From: Bacteroidota bacterium
GTDB taxonomy: Bacteria; Bacteroidota; Bacteroidia; Cytophagales; Cyclobacteriaceae
NCBI GenBank assembly: GCA_027592755.1
Contig: JAQCLE010000015.1
Span: forward strand, 1 to 56,876
Reading direction: 5' to 3'
DNA: 56,876 bases
This document shows, in pieces, positions 46,812 through 56,720 of the stretch. The notes beneath the pieces were generated by a model. That model saw only the letters and a list, made by a program, of their open reading frames with translations. It did no database searches and was not told where the DNA came from. Position 1 is the first letter of the stretch. Each line of letters begins with the position of its first letter. Position numbers and translations under genes: made by a program.

Positions 46812-46863
46812 AGTGCTAATTTCAAATAAATAGTGCTAAATAAATTCGACATATCAGTGCTAA
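46812..46863 (-). repeat. Three copies of an 8-base repeat upstream of sulfatase
   Basis: TTAGCACT (minus strand) occurs at 46812-46819, 46832-46839 and 46856-46863, at 20- and 24-base intervals. This is about two helical turns each, immediately upstream of the sulfatase start. Candidate regulator-binding sites. Confidence 0.45.
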
Positions 46864-47040
46864 ATTATTTTTATGCTGGTTCCATGTTCTCTAAAAATTC
46901 ACCATTGGTTCCAATTTCACAATTACTCGCCAATAATGAATGGGCATTCCGGTTTCGTTCGTTAAAACTCAGTGTGTCCCAATAAAAGAAGGATGCACAA
47001 TAAATTAATTTCATAGGATAATCTAGATATGAGTTGCGCA

Positions 47041-49145
47041 TCAGTCATCTCCAAGTGCAAAAGACACATAACTATCTCCTGATTTAAGCCCACCTTTTCC
47101 TCCACCGCAGGCAACCACTACATATTGTATTCCATCAACATAATAGGTCGCAGGTGTAGCAAAACCCGCATTTGGTAACGCAGCTTCCCAAAGTAGATCA
47201 CCGGTATCTTTGTCAAATGCCCTGAATTTAGCGTCAATGGTTGCGGCTATGAATAGAACTCCCCCTGCAGTAACTACGGGCCCTCCATAGTTCAATGTAC
47301 CTGTAATCTGATGTCCTGGAATATTTAATGAATCTATATCTCCAAGTGGGATTTGCCATTTTTTCTCAGCCGAATTCAGGTCGATGGCTGTGAGTTGTCC
47401 CCATGGAGGTTTAAAAAATGGCAGATTATCTGGAGCTTTATCTATCTTGTAACCATCATAAATATATGGATATGGCCAGTTTTGCTTTGTTGTTTTGACC
47501 GTGTCCGTTTCAATTCCTCTTAAAAAGTTTACCACACTTTCTATTTCGTGAGCTTCAAGTGAACCGAAGGAAGGCATAATACCCTTTCCATTGGTTATAG
47601 TGTTTATCATTTCACTTTTGGTCAAAGAATCTGTGACATGAATCAAGGAAGGTACATTACCAAACATATTGCCTCCTTCCCTGCCAGCCCCATGGCAAGA
47701 TTGGCATTTGGTTTTATAAACCCCTTCACCGGGAGTTGAAGTCTTAAATTCTGAAACCTTGATTTGATATGAACTTTCATTTGAATTCACATAAAGCACA
47801 TTAGTGTTCGGATCTATTGCGGCACCACCCCACTCACCGCCGCCATTCATGCCGGGAAAAAGAATACTACTTTGCAAAGATGGTGGTATAAAAGGCCGTC
47901 CTTTTCGGTTCTTTTGCCACAATTCCTTTGCATATGCACTGGCTTCCTCAGACCTTATGGCTAAGTCTTCTTCAGTCAATAACGTCCTCGAAAAAGGTGG
48001 ATAAACCGAGGGAATAGGTTGGGTCGGCCAGGATTCTTCACCCTCAAGATCAGAGGCCGGCACCTCTGCTTCAATGATCGGGTATATAGGTTCTCCGGTT
48101 ACCCGATTTAAGACATATAAATATCCCATTTTTGATATCTGCACAATGGCGTCAATTTTCTCACCGTCTTTTTCAATGGTTACAAGATTTGGTGGTGCTG
48201 GTAAATCATAGTCAAATAAATCATGATGAACTGTTTGGTAGTGCCAAATTCTTTTACCGGTTTTGGCGTCTAATCCGATTATACTATTGGCGAAGAGATT
48301 GGATCCAATCCTGTCTCCACCATAAAAATCAAAGGAAGGTGAACCTGTTGGCGCATACACAATCCCTCTTTCTTCATCAAGGCTAAAGCCACTCCAAACA
48401 TTAGCTCCACCACTCTTTTGATAAGCCTCCTCCGGCCACGTTTCATAGCCATATTCCCCTGGGTGTGGAATGGTATGAAAAATCCATTTCATATCACCAG
48501 TTCGAACGTCATATGCTCTGATATGACCAGGTACATGTCCCGTAGTTTCAGAAACCTTTCCTCCAATAATGTACAGGTCATTGTAAATTATTCCCTGGGA
48601 ATTTGCAGAAAAGAAAAGATTATCTACCTCACGACCCAAACCATTCTTCAGATTAATTCTACCATCCTCACCAAAAGAAGAAATCAATTGTCCGGTGGAA
48701 GGATCAATTGCAAATAAATATTCCCCTATTGCGTAAAATAGTCTTTGGTCGTTCTGTTCTTGCCAAACAGCTAACCCACGGTTAGTTGCGTTTGCAATAA
48801 CCGAGTCCTTATTGGGATCAAATTGCCACAATTGTTCTCCCGTGGCAGCGTTCAAGGCAAATAATTTCAGCAGTGCTGTTGTACCAAAAAGCACACCATC
48901 AATTATCAGAGGATTACATTGAATTTGGGTTCGGTTGTTTGTGCTTGTTTTACCACCATCATAAATCCAGGCTTGTTTTAGCCGGTTTACATTTTCTTTG
49001 TTGATTTGGTCTAATTGAGAATAATGTGAAACACTTTTGTCTCCCAGGTAAGAGCCCAATTTTCTTTTGAATAAACAGATCCCTGTTTTGTGGAACAGGA
49101 AAAACTAATAAAGAATAGCAATAAAAGGTAAATTCCTGTTTTCAT
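47041..49145 (-). pseudogene. PQQ-dependent dehydrogenase with embedded cytochrome c, one-base frameshift at the N-terminus
   Basis: Quinoprotein propeller that would oxidise a sugar or polyol in the periplasm. The main frame (672 codons) begins only at TTG 49059 without a signal. Upstream, ATG 49145 opens a lipoprotein signal ending FISFSC in another frame; adding one base to the CCC run at 49055-49057 joins the two as KENWGSYLGDKSVSHYSQL, a standard PQQ-enzyme N-terminus. The cytochrome c insert has Cys452-Gln-Ser-Cys455-His456 and Met495; PQQ-family motifs such as HHDLFDYDLPAPP and GGPVVTAGGVLFIAAT flank it. With the base restored the enzyme looks complete, so a sequencing error is quite possible. 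Confidence 0.8.
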
Positions 49146-49235
49146 AGAATTACAAAATGAAATCCACTGAGGGAGTTTTATTAATAATACTAATTTAATT
49201 TATCCGGTAAATTATCAAGTTTCCTTAATCGGTCC

Positions 49236-50066
49236 TTAGGCAATCCCATAAAATGCGGCAGCATTCTCTCCGAATATTTTTGATTTCTCACTGTCTGAAA
49301 ATTCCTGGAAATAATCATCAACCACTCCTTTCACCTCTTCATATTTTCCTGCTAACCGGCAAACAGGCCAATCCGAACCATACATTATTCTGCCAACACC
49401 GAAAGCTCCAAACACCAAATCCAAATAAGGAGTAAAATCTGCTTTGCCCCAGTTTTTCCAGTCTGCCTCGGTCACCATACCAGATATTTTGCACGAGACG
49501 TTGTCACAGGCTGCAATCTGACCCATAAGGTGACCCCAGGGCTCTATTATACCGTCTTTGATGCGAGGCTTGGCAATGTGGTCGATGACGAACTTCTGAT
49601 TCGGAAAGTTTTTTACTGTCTGTAGTGCAGCATCTAATTGGTTTGGAAATATCAGGATATCATAGGTGAAACCATACTTCTCAAGAAGTGAAATGCCATT
49701 TTGGAAATCTTCCCGTAACATGAAGTTTTCATCTGGCTCATCCTGAACTACATGACGGAACCCAGCTAGCTTTGGAGTGCCCTGGTAATGTTCTAACCTT
49801 TCTTCAATGTTATTGGAGCGCAGGTCTACCCAGCCTACCACCGCTTTTACGAATTCGTTTTTCCGGGCCAAGTCAAGTAAGTATTCTGTTTCAAATTCAG
49901 TTTGGCTTGCCTGAACAGCAACACTTCCATCTAAACCATTTTGATTGAGCTCCTTGAGAAGATCGGTAGGCAGGAAGTCTCTTTTTAAAACGGACATCTC
50001 ATTATTGATCCAGCCATAATTTTGAGGATCATAATTCCAAAAATGCTGATGTGAGTCTATTTTCAT
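49236..50066 (-). CDS. COG3618 amidohydrolase, L-fucono/L-galactono/L-rhamnono-lactonase type
   Basis: Cytoplasmic TIM-barrel hydrolase of 276 residues that should open an aldonolactone. Motifs are IDSHQHFWNYDP (His6, His8), GWVDLRS, GFRHVVQDEPDENFM, FVIDHIAKP and IMYGSDWPVC with the catalytic-type Asp. Its ATG overlaps the stop of uxaB, so the genes are coupled. With the C5 dehydrogenase and tagaturonate reductase it completes lactone to L-galactonate to tagaturonate to altronate. Confidence 0.88.
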   Translation of the reverse strand: MKIDSHQHFWNYDPQNYGWINNEMSVLKRDFLPTDLLKELNQNGLDGSVAVQASQTEFETEYLLDLARKNEFVKAVVGWVDLRSNNIEERLEHYQGTPKLAGFRHVVQDEPDENFMLREDFQNGISLLEKYGFTYDILIFPNQLDAALQTVKNFPNQKFVIDHIAKPRIKDGIIEPWGHLMGQIAACDNVSCKISGMVTEADWKNWGKADFTPYLDLVFGAFGVGRIMYGSDWPVCRLAGKYEEVKGVVDDYFQEFSDSEKSKIFGENAAAFYGIA

Positions 50067-51562
50067 ATCTGTACTTTGTTATTCAACGTTTTCAGCGCAT
50101 CAAACATTCCCAAATCCTGTATCTGATGAAGCTTTGCAGTGATTGCTTCTGTAATCCCCCTAATCTCTGAAAGGTCTCGACCCCAAAAATCTGATTTAGA
50201 CAAAATATTAAATACTAAATTTTCAAGGCTAATTTCAGATTTCCCTACATTGTTCCATTGCTCCGAAAAAAAAGTGATGTTTTCCGGGTCATCGTTAAGT
50301 TGGATGATCTTCCCATGGTATTCACCTCTATAAAAAGTGAAAAGGGAGGCGAAAGAAAACAATAACCTTTCCGGAAAGGCATTTTTTCGTTCATGGTATT
50401 CCATGATCGATGGCAAGACCCTGGTTTTAAACTTGGATATTGAATTTAGTGAAATACTTATTAATTCATGCTTTAAGTACGGGTTTCTAAAGCGGTCTAA
50501 AACATCATTGGCAAATTGTTCCAACTCTTCCAAAGGAAGATCCAGCGTTGGGCATATTTCATTGAAAATCGTCTCTTTAATAAAATTTCCAGTTAGATCA
50601 TTTTCTACTGCCTCACGGACTGTTTCAATTCCATATAGATAAGCCACAGGCACCATTGCCGTATGGGCTCCATTTAAAATCCTGACTTTGCTGGTCCTAT
50701 AAGGTTCCATGTTGTTGGTAAATACAACATTAAGACCGGCTGATTCAGTCGGTAACTCCTCCTTTATCCAATCAGGCCCTTCGATTACCCATAAATGAAA
50801 CTGTTCCCCTTCCACAACCAGCTTATCATCGTAGCCCAATTCCAAGTTAATTTCATCTATTTTTTCCTTTGGGTAGCCGGGAACAATGCGATCAACCAAT
50901 GTATTGCAAAACGTATTGGCATTTTCTACCCAGTCGATAAATTCATTGCCCAAACTCCAGTCAGTGGCATACTGAAGAACATAAGTCTTTAACTTATCAC
51001 CATTTCCGTCAATTAATTCACTGGGTAAAATGATCCATCCTTTGTCAGGATCACCAGAAAAAGTCTTAAACCGACGATATAACAACGCGGTTAGTTTGGC
51101 AGGAAAGGTCTTTGAAGGCTTATCTGAGAGGGTGTCCTCTTCATTATAAGTAATCCCAGCCTCAGTTGTATTACTTACAACAAATCTTAAATGAGGATTA
51201 TCAGCAATTTGAAGGTATTCCTGGTAATTTTCGTAAGGGTTGACTGCATGCTGGATACAATCGATAAGCTGATGCTCACTAATGGCCTTTCCATTTTTAA
51301 TCCCATTGAGATAAAGTGTATAAAGACCTTGCTGCTCATTTAACAAAGCAACCAGACCTTGCTCTTTTGCTGGTACCACTACGACCCCCGCATTAAAACT
51401 TCCTTTATCATTCATTTCATGAATCATCCAATCAACAAATGCCCGGAGAAAGTTACCAGTCCCAAATTGAAGGATTTTGATCGGGTATTTCTTAGCAATT
51501 TGAGTGTTTCTATTTAAAGACTGGAATGACATTGGCTTTTTTGCATTTCTATTATCCATCAA
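50063..51562 (-). CDS. uxaB: Tagaturonate reductase (altronate oxidoreductase)
   Basis: NAD-dependent polyol dehydrogenase-family enzyme of 499 residues that reduces D-tagaturonate to D-altronate in the cytoplasm. The N-terminal nucleotide fold has ILQFGTGNFLRAFVDWMIHE, the middle has RFVVSNTTEAGITYN and GWIILPSELIDGNGD, and the catalytic Lys is in KVRILNGAHTAMVP. These match UxaB better than fructuronate reductase or mannitol dehydrogenase. No uxaA or uxaC gene is in the window. It lies 45 bases after the zinc dehydrogenase. Confidence 0.9.
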   Translation of the reverse strand: MMDNRNAKKPMSFQSLNRNTQIAKKYPIKILQFGTGNFLRAFVDWMIHEMNDKGSFNAGVVVVPAKEQGLVALLNEQQGLYTLYLNGIKNGKAISEHQLIDCIQHAVNPYENYQEYLQIADNPHLRFVVSNTTEAGITYNEEDTLSDKPSKTFPAKLTALLYRRFKTFSGDPDKGWIILPSELIDGNGDKLKTYVLQYATDWSLGNEFIDWVENANTFCNTLVDRIVPGYPKEKIDEINLELGYDDKLVVEGEQFHLWVIEGPDWIKEELPTESAGLNVVFTNNMEPYRTSKVRILNGAHTAMVPVAYLYGIETVREAVENDLTGNFIKETIFNEICPTLDLPLEELEQFANDVLDRFRNPYLKHELISISLNSISKFKTRVLPSIMEYHERKNAFPERLLFSFASLFTFYRGEYHGKIIQLNDDPENITFFSEQWNNVGKSEISLENLVFNILSKSDFWGRDLSEIRGITEAITAKLHQIQDLGMFDALKTLNNKVQI

Positions 51563-51607
51563 TTAATTCCTGATTTCCAAGGATAAAACATACTGATTTA
51601 ACCTCCC

Positions 51608-52621
51608 TCAAAAACTTACCATTGCTTTAATCACACCTGTTTCCGGTTTCAGCCAACTGTCGAAATTGGCAATCATTTCTGAAAAAGGAACCCTATGGGT
51701 GATAAAGGAATCTACAGGAAAATCTCCGCGTTCAATTACACTCATAACATGTTTAAAGTCTTCAATCGTGGCATTTCTGCTGCACATCAATGTGGTTTCT
51801 TTTGCATGGATTGCGGGGTGGCTAAAAGTCAAATCTCCCTTTGAGAGCCCTACCAATACAAACTTTCCTCCGTGAGACATATATTGGTGTCCAGATTCAA
51901 GCGCTGGTTTACTCCCTGAGGCATCAAATACAGCAGTTGCCAGATCACCGTCGGTAATTTCCTTTACTTCATTTACCGGGTCAGAATTTGCATTTACTAC
52001 ATGATCCACACCAATCATATCCCTGGCATACTTCAACCGGCTTTCGTTCATGTCTATGGCAATAACTTCAGCCCCGGCTATCTGTGCTAATTTCATGATG
52101 CCAATGCCAATAGGCCCACAACCAATTACTACGATTTTCTCTCCGGGAGTAATATTAGCTCTTCTAATCGCATGTGCTCCGATTGCAAGGGGCTCAACAA
52201 TAGCCATTTGATCATCTGTAAGATTTGAAGCTGGTAATAATAAATCAACGGGAACACTAATTTCTTCCTGCATCCCTCCGTCGGTATGAACTCCAAGGAC
52301 CGAAAGATTAGAACAGCAGTTAGTTTTTCCTTTACGACATGCTATACAATTGCCGCAATGAATATAAGGGACTACTACAACTCTATCTCCTATCTTTATC
52401 CTGGCAGGATTATTATCAATTTCCAGCACTTCAGTGGCTAACTCGTGGCCAAGAATACGGGGATAAGTGAAATAAGCCTGGTTACCCCCATAAGCATGGA
52501 GGTCAGTTCCACATATACCAACCTTGTTCACTTTCAACAAAGCTTCATTACTTCCTCTTTCGGGCTTAGCTTTTTCTTTAATCAAAAATTCGCCTGGTTT
52601 CCGACAAACTATGCTTACCAT
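51608..52621 (-). CDS. Zinc alcohol dehydrogenase, L-galactonate/L-gulonate 5-dehydrogenase type
   Basis: Medium-chain dehydrogenase of 337 residues with catalytic ligands Cys37 (GICGTD), His59-Glu60 (GHE) and Glu143 (IVEPLAIG), plus a complete structural zinc lobe Cys89, Cys92, Cys95 and Cys103. The nucleotide loop is VIGCGPIGIG with Asp at the end of the next strand (IAIDMNESR), favouring NAD. Placement directly before tagaturonate reductase suggests oxidation of L-galactonate at C5 to D-tagaturonate, as done by E. coli LgoD. Unlike the paralogue at 23786 it keeps the structural zinc. Substrate is inference. Confidence 0.82.
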   Translation of the reverse strand: MVSIVCRKPGEFLIKEKAKPERGSNEALLKVNKVGICGTDLHAYGGNQAYFTYPRILGHELATEVLEIDNNPARIKIGDRVVVVPYIHCGNCIACRKGKTNCCSNLSVLGVHTDGGMQEEISVPVDLLLPASNLTDDQMAIVEPLAIGAHAIRRANITPGEKIVVIGCGPIGIGIMKLAQIAGAEVIAIDMNESRLKYARDMIGVDHVVNANSDPVNEVKEITDGDLATAVFDASGSKPALESGHQYMSHGGKFVLVGLSKGDLTFSHPAIHAKETTLMCSRNATIEDFKHVMSVIERGDFPVDSFITHRVPFSEMIANFDSWLKPETGVIKAMVSF

Positions 52622-52689
52622 TTATCCAAAGTATTCTTTTAGTTTTTTAATTGAAATTAAGGTCAAATAAAACTGCTACCTCATAAATT

Positions 52690-54177
52690 CTAACTCAAAA
52701 TATCTTTTACTACGTGCCCGTGTACATCTGTAAGTCTGTATCTCCGACCCTGATGTTTAAAGGTAAATTGTTCATGGTCAATACCCATTAAATGCATAAT
52801 GGTCGCCTGTAAATCATGGACATGCACATTATTTTCTATAGGATTGAATCCAAAGTCATCAGAAGCTCCATAGGTGAAGCCCGGCTTTACGCCGGCTCCT
52901 GCCATCCAAAGTGTAAACACATAAGGATGATGGTCTCTTCCCCAATTTTTAAAGTCTTTGATGTTGCCCTGGAGAAATGGTGTCCTTCCAAATTCTCCAC
53001 CCCAGATAACAAGAGTATCTTCTAACAGCCCCCGCTGTTTTAAATCCCTGATCAGTGCGGCACTTGGGGCATCTGTGTCATTACACTGAATTTCTAATTG
53101 ATAATTTAAATTTCTATGTTGATCCCAGCCGGCATGCATGCATTGAACAAAGCGGACACCCCGTTCGGCCAATCTCCTGGCCATAATGCAATTGTAAGCA
53201 AAACTACCCTTGCGCTGCACATCGGGGCCATACATATCCAGTATGTGCTGTGGTTCCGTTGAAAGATCTGTGAGTTCCGGAACACTCATTTGCATTTTAT
53301 ACGCCATCTCATATTGAGCAATGCGAGTATTTATTTCCGGGTCACCATATTCCCTGAGATTAAGTTCGTTCAACGCTTCTATGTCATCTAACATATTCCG
53401 ACGTACTCGTTGACTCATTCCTTCCGGATTTTTCAGGTATAACACAGGATCGCCTCCTCCCCGAAATTTCACCCCCTGAAATTTGGAGGGCAAAAAACCG
53501 CTTCCCCAGTAGTAGTCATAAAAAATCTGTCCGCAACTTGCTTCTTTATCCCTTGAAGTCATCGTTACAAAGGCAGGAAGGTTTTCGGAAGTACTTCCTA
53601 AACCATAGGTAAGCCATGAACCCATACTTGGCCTGCCAGGTTGCTCAGACCCGGTGAGGAAAAAAGTAATCGCGGGTGCATGATTGATCGATTCGGTGTA
53701 CATCGATTTTATAAAGCAAAGGTCATCTGCCACCCTGGCTGTTTCCGGCATAAAATCAGAGACCCAGGCGCCGCTTTGCCCATGCTGAGCAAAGTTGGTT
53801 ATTTCTGCAATTAGCGGTCGTTCAACCTGAGTTCCTGTCATGGTAGAAAACCTTTTACCATGTGTCAGCTCATCAGGAATTTGTTTTCCGTGCCATTTGC
53901 GAAGCATCGGCTTATAATCAAACAAATCAACATGAGAAGGAGCCCCATTCTGGAAGAGATAGATGATTCTTTTGGCTTTGGGTGCAAAGTGTGGCAGTCC
54001 TAAACCAGCATATGATGATGTTGGGGAAGAAGCCAGGGCAGCAGCTGATAGCATCCCTGGATCAAGCATTGATCCCAATGCCAACGTACTTATTCCCTGC
54101 ACCATTTTCCCAAAGAAATTTCTTCGGTTCATTGATGCTGCATATTCTTCTACCGGATGTATAATTCTTTTGTTCAT
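52690..54177 (-). CDS. DUF1501 secreted protein (sulfatase-like fold)
   Basis: 495 residues. An N-terminal MNRRNFFGKM twin-arginine motif (residues 16-25) predicts Tat export. Family blocks include RIIYLFQNGAPSHVDLFDYKP, DLCFIKSMYTESINHAPAITF, RFVQCMHAGWDQHRN and LVIWGGEFGRTPF; the His/Asp/Glu residues in these resemble an alkaline-phosphatase-type metal site. The function of the family is not established. The gene overlaps the preceding PSD1 gene by one base; this pair is common in Planctomycetes and in some Bacteroidota. Confidence 0.88.
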   Translation of the reverse strand: MNKRIIHPVEEYAASMNRRNFFGKMVQGISTLALGSMLDPGMLSAAALASSPTSSYAGLGLPHFAPKAKRIIYLFQNGAPSHVDLFDYKPMLRKWHGKQIPDELTHGKRFSTMTGTQVERPLIAEITNFAQHGQSGAWVSDFMPETARVADDLCFIKSMYTESINHAPAITFFLTGSEQPGRPSMGSWLTYGLGSTSENLPAFVTMTSRDKEASCGQIFYDYYWGSGFLPSKFQGVKFRGGGDPVLYLKNPEGMSQRVRRNMLDDIEALNELNLREYGDPEINTRIAQYEMAYKMQMSVPELTDLSTEPQHILDMYGPDVQRKGSFAYNCIMARRLAERGVRFVQCMHAGWDQHRNLNYQLEIQCNDTDAPSAALIRDLKQRGLLEDTLVIWGGEFGRTPFLQGNIKDFKNWGRDHHPYVFTLWMAGAGVKPGFTYGASDDFGFNPIENNVHVHDLQATIMHLMGIDHEQFTFKHQGRRYRLTDVHGHVVKDILS

Positions 54178-56720
54178 TATTGTCTGGTAATAGTTTCATC
54201 TAAATTCAATACCAGGGAACTGAGCACCGTATAAGCGGCATAGTCAGTTCTGTCCAGATTTTCATTTACTTGAAATTCTCCAATCAAGGTTATCTTTTTT
54301 GCTTCTTCTTCAGAGCCATCATATTCTTTTCTTAACTCCTTCAATCGATTTTCGAGGATTTTAATCTCCTCCGATTTCGGTTTTCTGGATGTTGCTAACT
54401 CAAAAACATATTCCAGTCTTGATTTGTCTGAGTCTCTATCGTTTAAAACACGCTCAGCCAAAACCCTTGCCGCTTCCATGTACGTCACATCGTTAAGTGT
54501 TGTCAACGCGTGCAGAGGAGTATTGGTCTTCATCATGTTAACTGAACAAACCTGGCGAGCCGAATTGTCAAATAACATTGTCGGCCCTACAATTCGTCGC
54601 CAGAATGTATATAATGTTCGCCGATACAGCGCATCGCCATGATCCTGTTCGTACTTGATAAATCCAAAGGTAGCTTCCTCCCAGATACCGGGCGGCTGAT
54701 ATGGTTTTACCGGTTTACCACCCAGTGAATCTACCAGTAACCCACTGATAAACAAGGCCTGATCCCTGAGCATCCATGACGGCCATCGCATCCGTGTGGC
54801 TCTTGACAAGTACTTATTTTCAGGATCATTTTCGAGACTTTCTTCTGAGACTTTTGAAGATTGCCTGTAGGTCGCACTCATCACTATTTTTTTAAATAAT
54901 GCCTTTAAGTTCCAGCCATTATCCTGAAAATCTGTCGAAAGCCAATCTAGTAACTCCGGATGGGTGGGTAATGCTCCCTGTACTCCAAAATCTTCAATGG
55001 TCTTAACAAGTCCATTACCAAAAAATGCCTGCCAATACCTGTTGACCGTAACCCTGGCAGTGAGTGGGTGTTCTTTTGCTACCAACCATTTTGCCAACGC
55101 CAGTCTATCGTTCTTAATCCCTTCGGGAAGGGCGGGCAATACAGCTGGTACGTTTCTAAAAGCCGAATCGAGGGGTTTGCTGTAAGTGCCTCGTTGTAAA
55201 ACAAAAGTTTGACGTGGTTCCTCAACCTCATCCATCACCATCACCAGAATATTTTTTGATTTCTGATCTTCGTAATTGATTTTGGCAGCCCTCAGCTTAT
55301 TCAGGAGCGCTGCAAACCTGGAATCAGGTTTCACATAATAATCCTGCAATAAAAGTAGTTGAGATGGGTTCCTTTTGATCGGTTTGTTCTCTAAAACACC
55401 GACTATTGCTTCCGGAATTTTTTCAGCTTCATCTGATTTAGAAGCTGGTAAACCTGGCTCTCTTGGAAATTTAACTGTTTCAAATTCATCTACTTTACCG
55501 GATATTTCTATCAGAAATTCTTTAAGCTCATCTGCTCTCTGCGCATCCTCAATAGGGCTGACATCCAACACAGGTGGCGTGCTGCCACTACCAACATTCC
55601 CTTCTTCTGAAATCTGATTGAAATAATCAAATAATTGATAATACTCCTTCTGCTTGAGCGCATCAAATTTATGATCGTGACACCTGGTACAATTCAACGT
55701 AAGTCCCATCCATACCGTCCCCACGGTTTCTACCCTGTCAAATACATTTTCCACTCTTGTTTCCTCAGAAATACGTCCTCCCTCACCGTTATAAGTATGG
55801 TTGCGATTAAAACCCGTAGCGAGGATATCTTCTTTTGTGGCGTTTGAAAGCAAGTCGCCAGCCAGTTGTTTTATGGTGAACTCATTATAAGGCATATTGT
55901 TATTAAATGCATTAATCACCCAGTCCCTCCAGGGCCACATATTTCTTGTTGGATCTCCCTGGAATCCATTCGTGTCGGAATACCTGGCCACATCAAGCCA
56001 TTCCCAGGTCCAGCGTTCACCGTATTTTGGTGAGGCAAGCAACCTATCCACTAATTTTTCATAGGCATTTGCTGATTTGTCAAGTTTAAATTTATTGACT
56101 TCATCCGGTGTTGGGGGAAGGCCTGTGAGGTCAAATGATAACCTGCGTATTAAAGTCTCTTTATTCGCTTCCTCGGAAGGTTGAAATCCAAGGTCTTCCA
56201 GCTTGTTCAAAACAAAGTAATCGATCTCGTTCCTGACCCAGGATTTGTTTTTCACCTCTGGTAATCCTACTTTTTCCGGCGGAATAAATGCCCAGTGCTT
56301 TTTCCATTTCGCTCCCTGTTCGATCCATTTCACCAAAATTGCCCTTTCTTCATCTGTTAACGCAAGCTTAGATTCAGGGGGTGGCATTGCGAAATCAGGG
56401 TCGTGACTTAAGATGCGTTCAACCAATGCACTTTCCAAGGGATTACCAGGAATGATTGGGAAGGTTTCTTTATCCTTGATTTTTGAAAATGCACTTTCTT
56501 CTAGGTCAAATCTTAAATCAGCCTTTCTTGCCTTTTCATCTGGTCCGTGACATTTAAAGCAACGATCAGATATTATGGGTCTAACGTGAAAATTAAAGTC
56601 AATTTCTTCCGGAAGTCTGTTGTATGCGGTTTCGACTGCGTCGGGCAAGTTTGAACTACATCCTGCAAGCAACAAGCATCCTAAAGAGAAAAAGATTATT
56701 ACTTTAATTGTTTGTGCCAT
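54177..56720 (-). CDS. PSD1 cytochrome c domain protein (DUF1549/DUF1553), lipoprotein
   Basis: 847 residues with a lipoprotein signal ending CLLLAGC. The PSC1-type haem domain has CFKCHGPDEKARKADLR with a likely Met ligand in FAMPPPESKL. The DUF1549 region (WVRNEIDYFVLNKLEDLGF, RRLSFDLTGLPPTPDEV, YGERWTWEWLDVARYSD) carries a second haem motif CTRCHDHKFD. DUF1553 follows (LAKWLVAKEHPLTARVTVNR, RYWQAFFGNGLVKTIEDFG, SATYRQSS, MLRDQALFISGLL, NTPLHALTTLNDVTYMEAAR). Such proteins occur beside DUF1501 and carbohydrate genes in Planctomycetes; the reaction is unknown. It is the first gene of a six-gene run to 47041. Confidence 0.9.
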   Translation of the reverse strand: MAQTIKVIIFFSLGCLLLAGCSSNLPDAVETAYNRLPEEIDFNFHVRPIISDRCFKCHGPDEKARKADLRFDLEESAFSKIKDKETFPIIPGNPLESALVERILSHDPDFAMPPPESKLALTDEERAILVKWIEQGAKWKKHWAFIPPEKVGLPEVKNKSWVRNEIDYFVLNKLEDLGFQPSEEANKETLIRRLSFDLTGLPPTPDEVNKFKLDKSANAYEKLVDRLLASPKYGERWTWEWLDVARYSDTNGFQGDPTRNMWPWRDWVINAFNNNMPYNEFTIKQLAGDLLSNATKEDILATGFNRNHTYNGEGGRISEETRVENVFDRVETVGTVWMGLTLNCTRCHDHKFDALKQKEYYQLFDYFNQISEEGNVGSGSTPPVLDVSPIEDAQRADELKEFLIEISGKVDEFETVKFPREPGLPASKSDEAEKIPEAIVGVLENKPIKRNPSQLLLLQDYYVKPDSRFAALLNKLRAAKINYEDQKSKNILVMVMDEVEEPRQTFVLQRGTYSKPLDSAFRNVPAVLPALPEGIKNDRLALAKWLVAKEHPLTARVTVNRYWQAFFGNGLVKTIEDFGVQGALPTHPELLDWLSTDFQDNGWNLKALFKKIVMSATYRQSSKVSEESLENDPENKYLSRATRMRWPSWMLRDQALFISGLLVDSLGGKPVKPYQPPGIWEEATFGFIKYEQDHGDALYRRTLYTFWRRIVGPTMLFDNSARQVCSVNMMKTNTPLHALTTLNDVTYMEAARVLAERVLNDRDSDKSRLEYVFELATSRKPKSEEIKILENRLKELRKEYDGSEEEAKKITLIGEFQVNENLDRTDYAAYTVLSSLVLNLDETITRQ

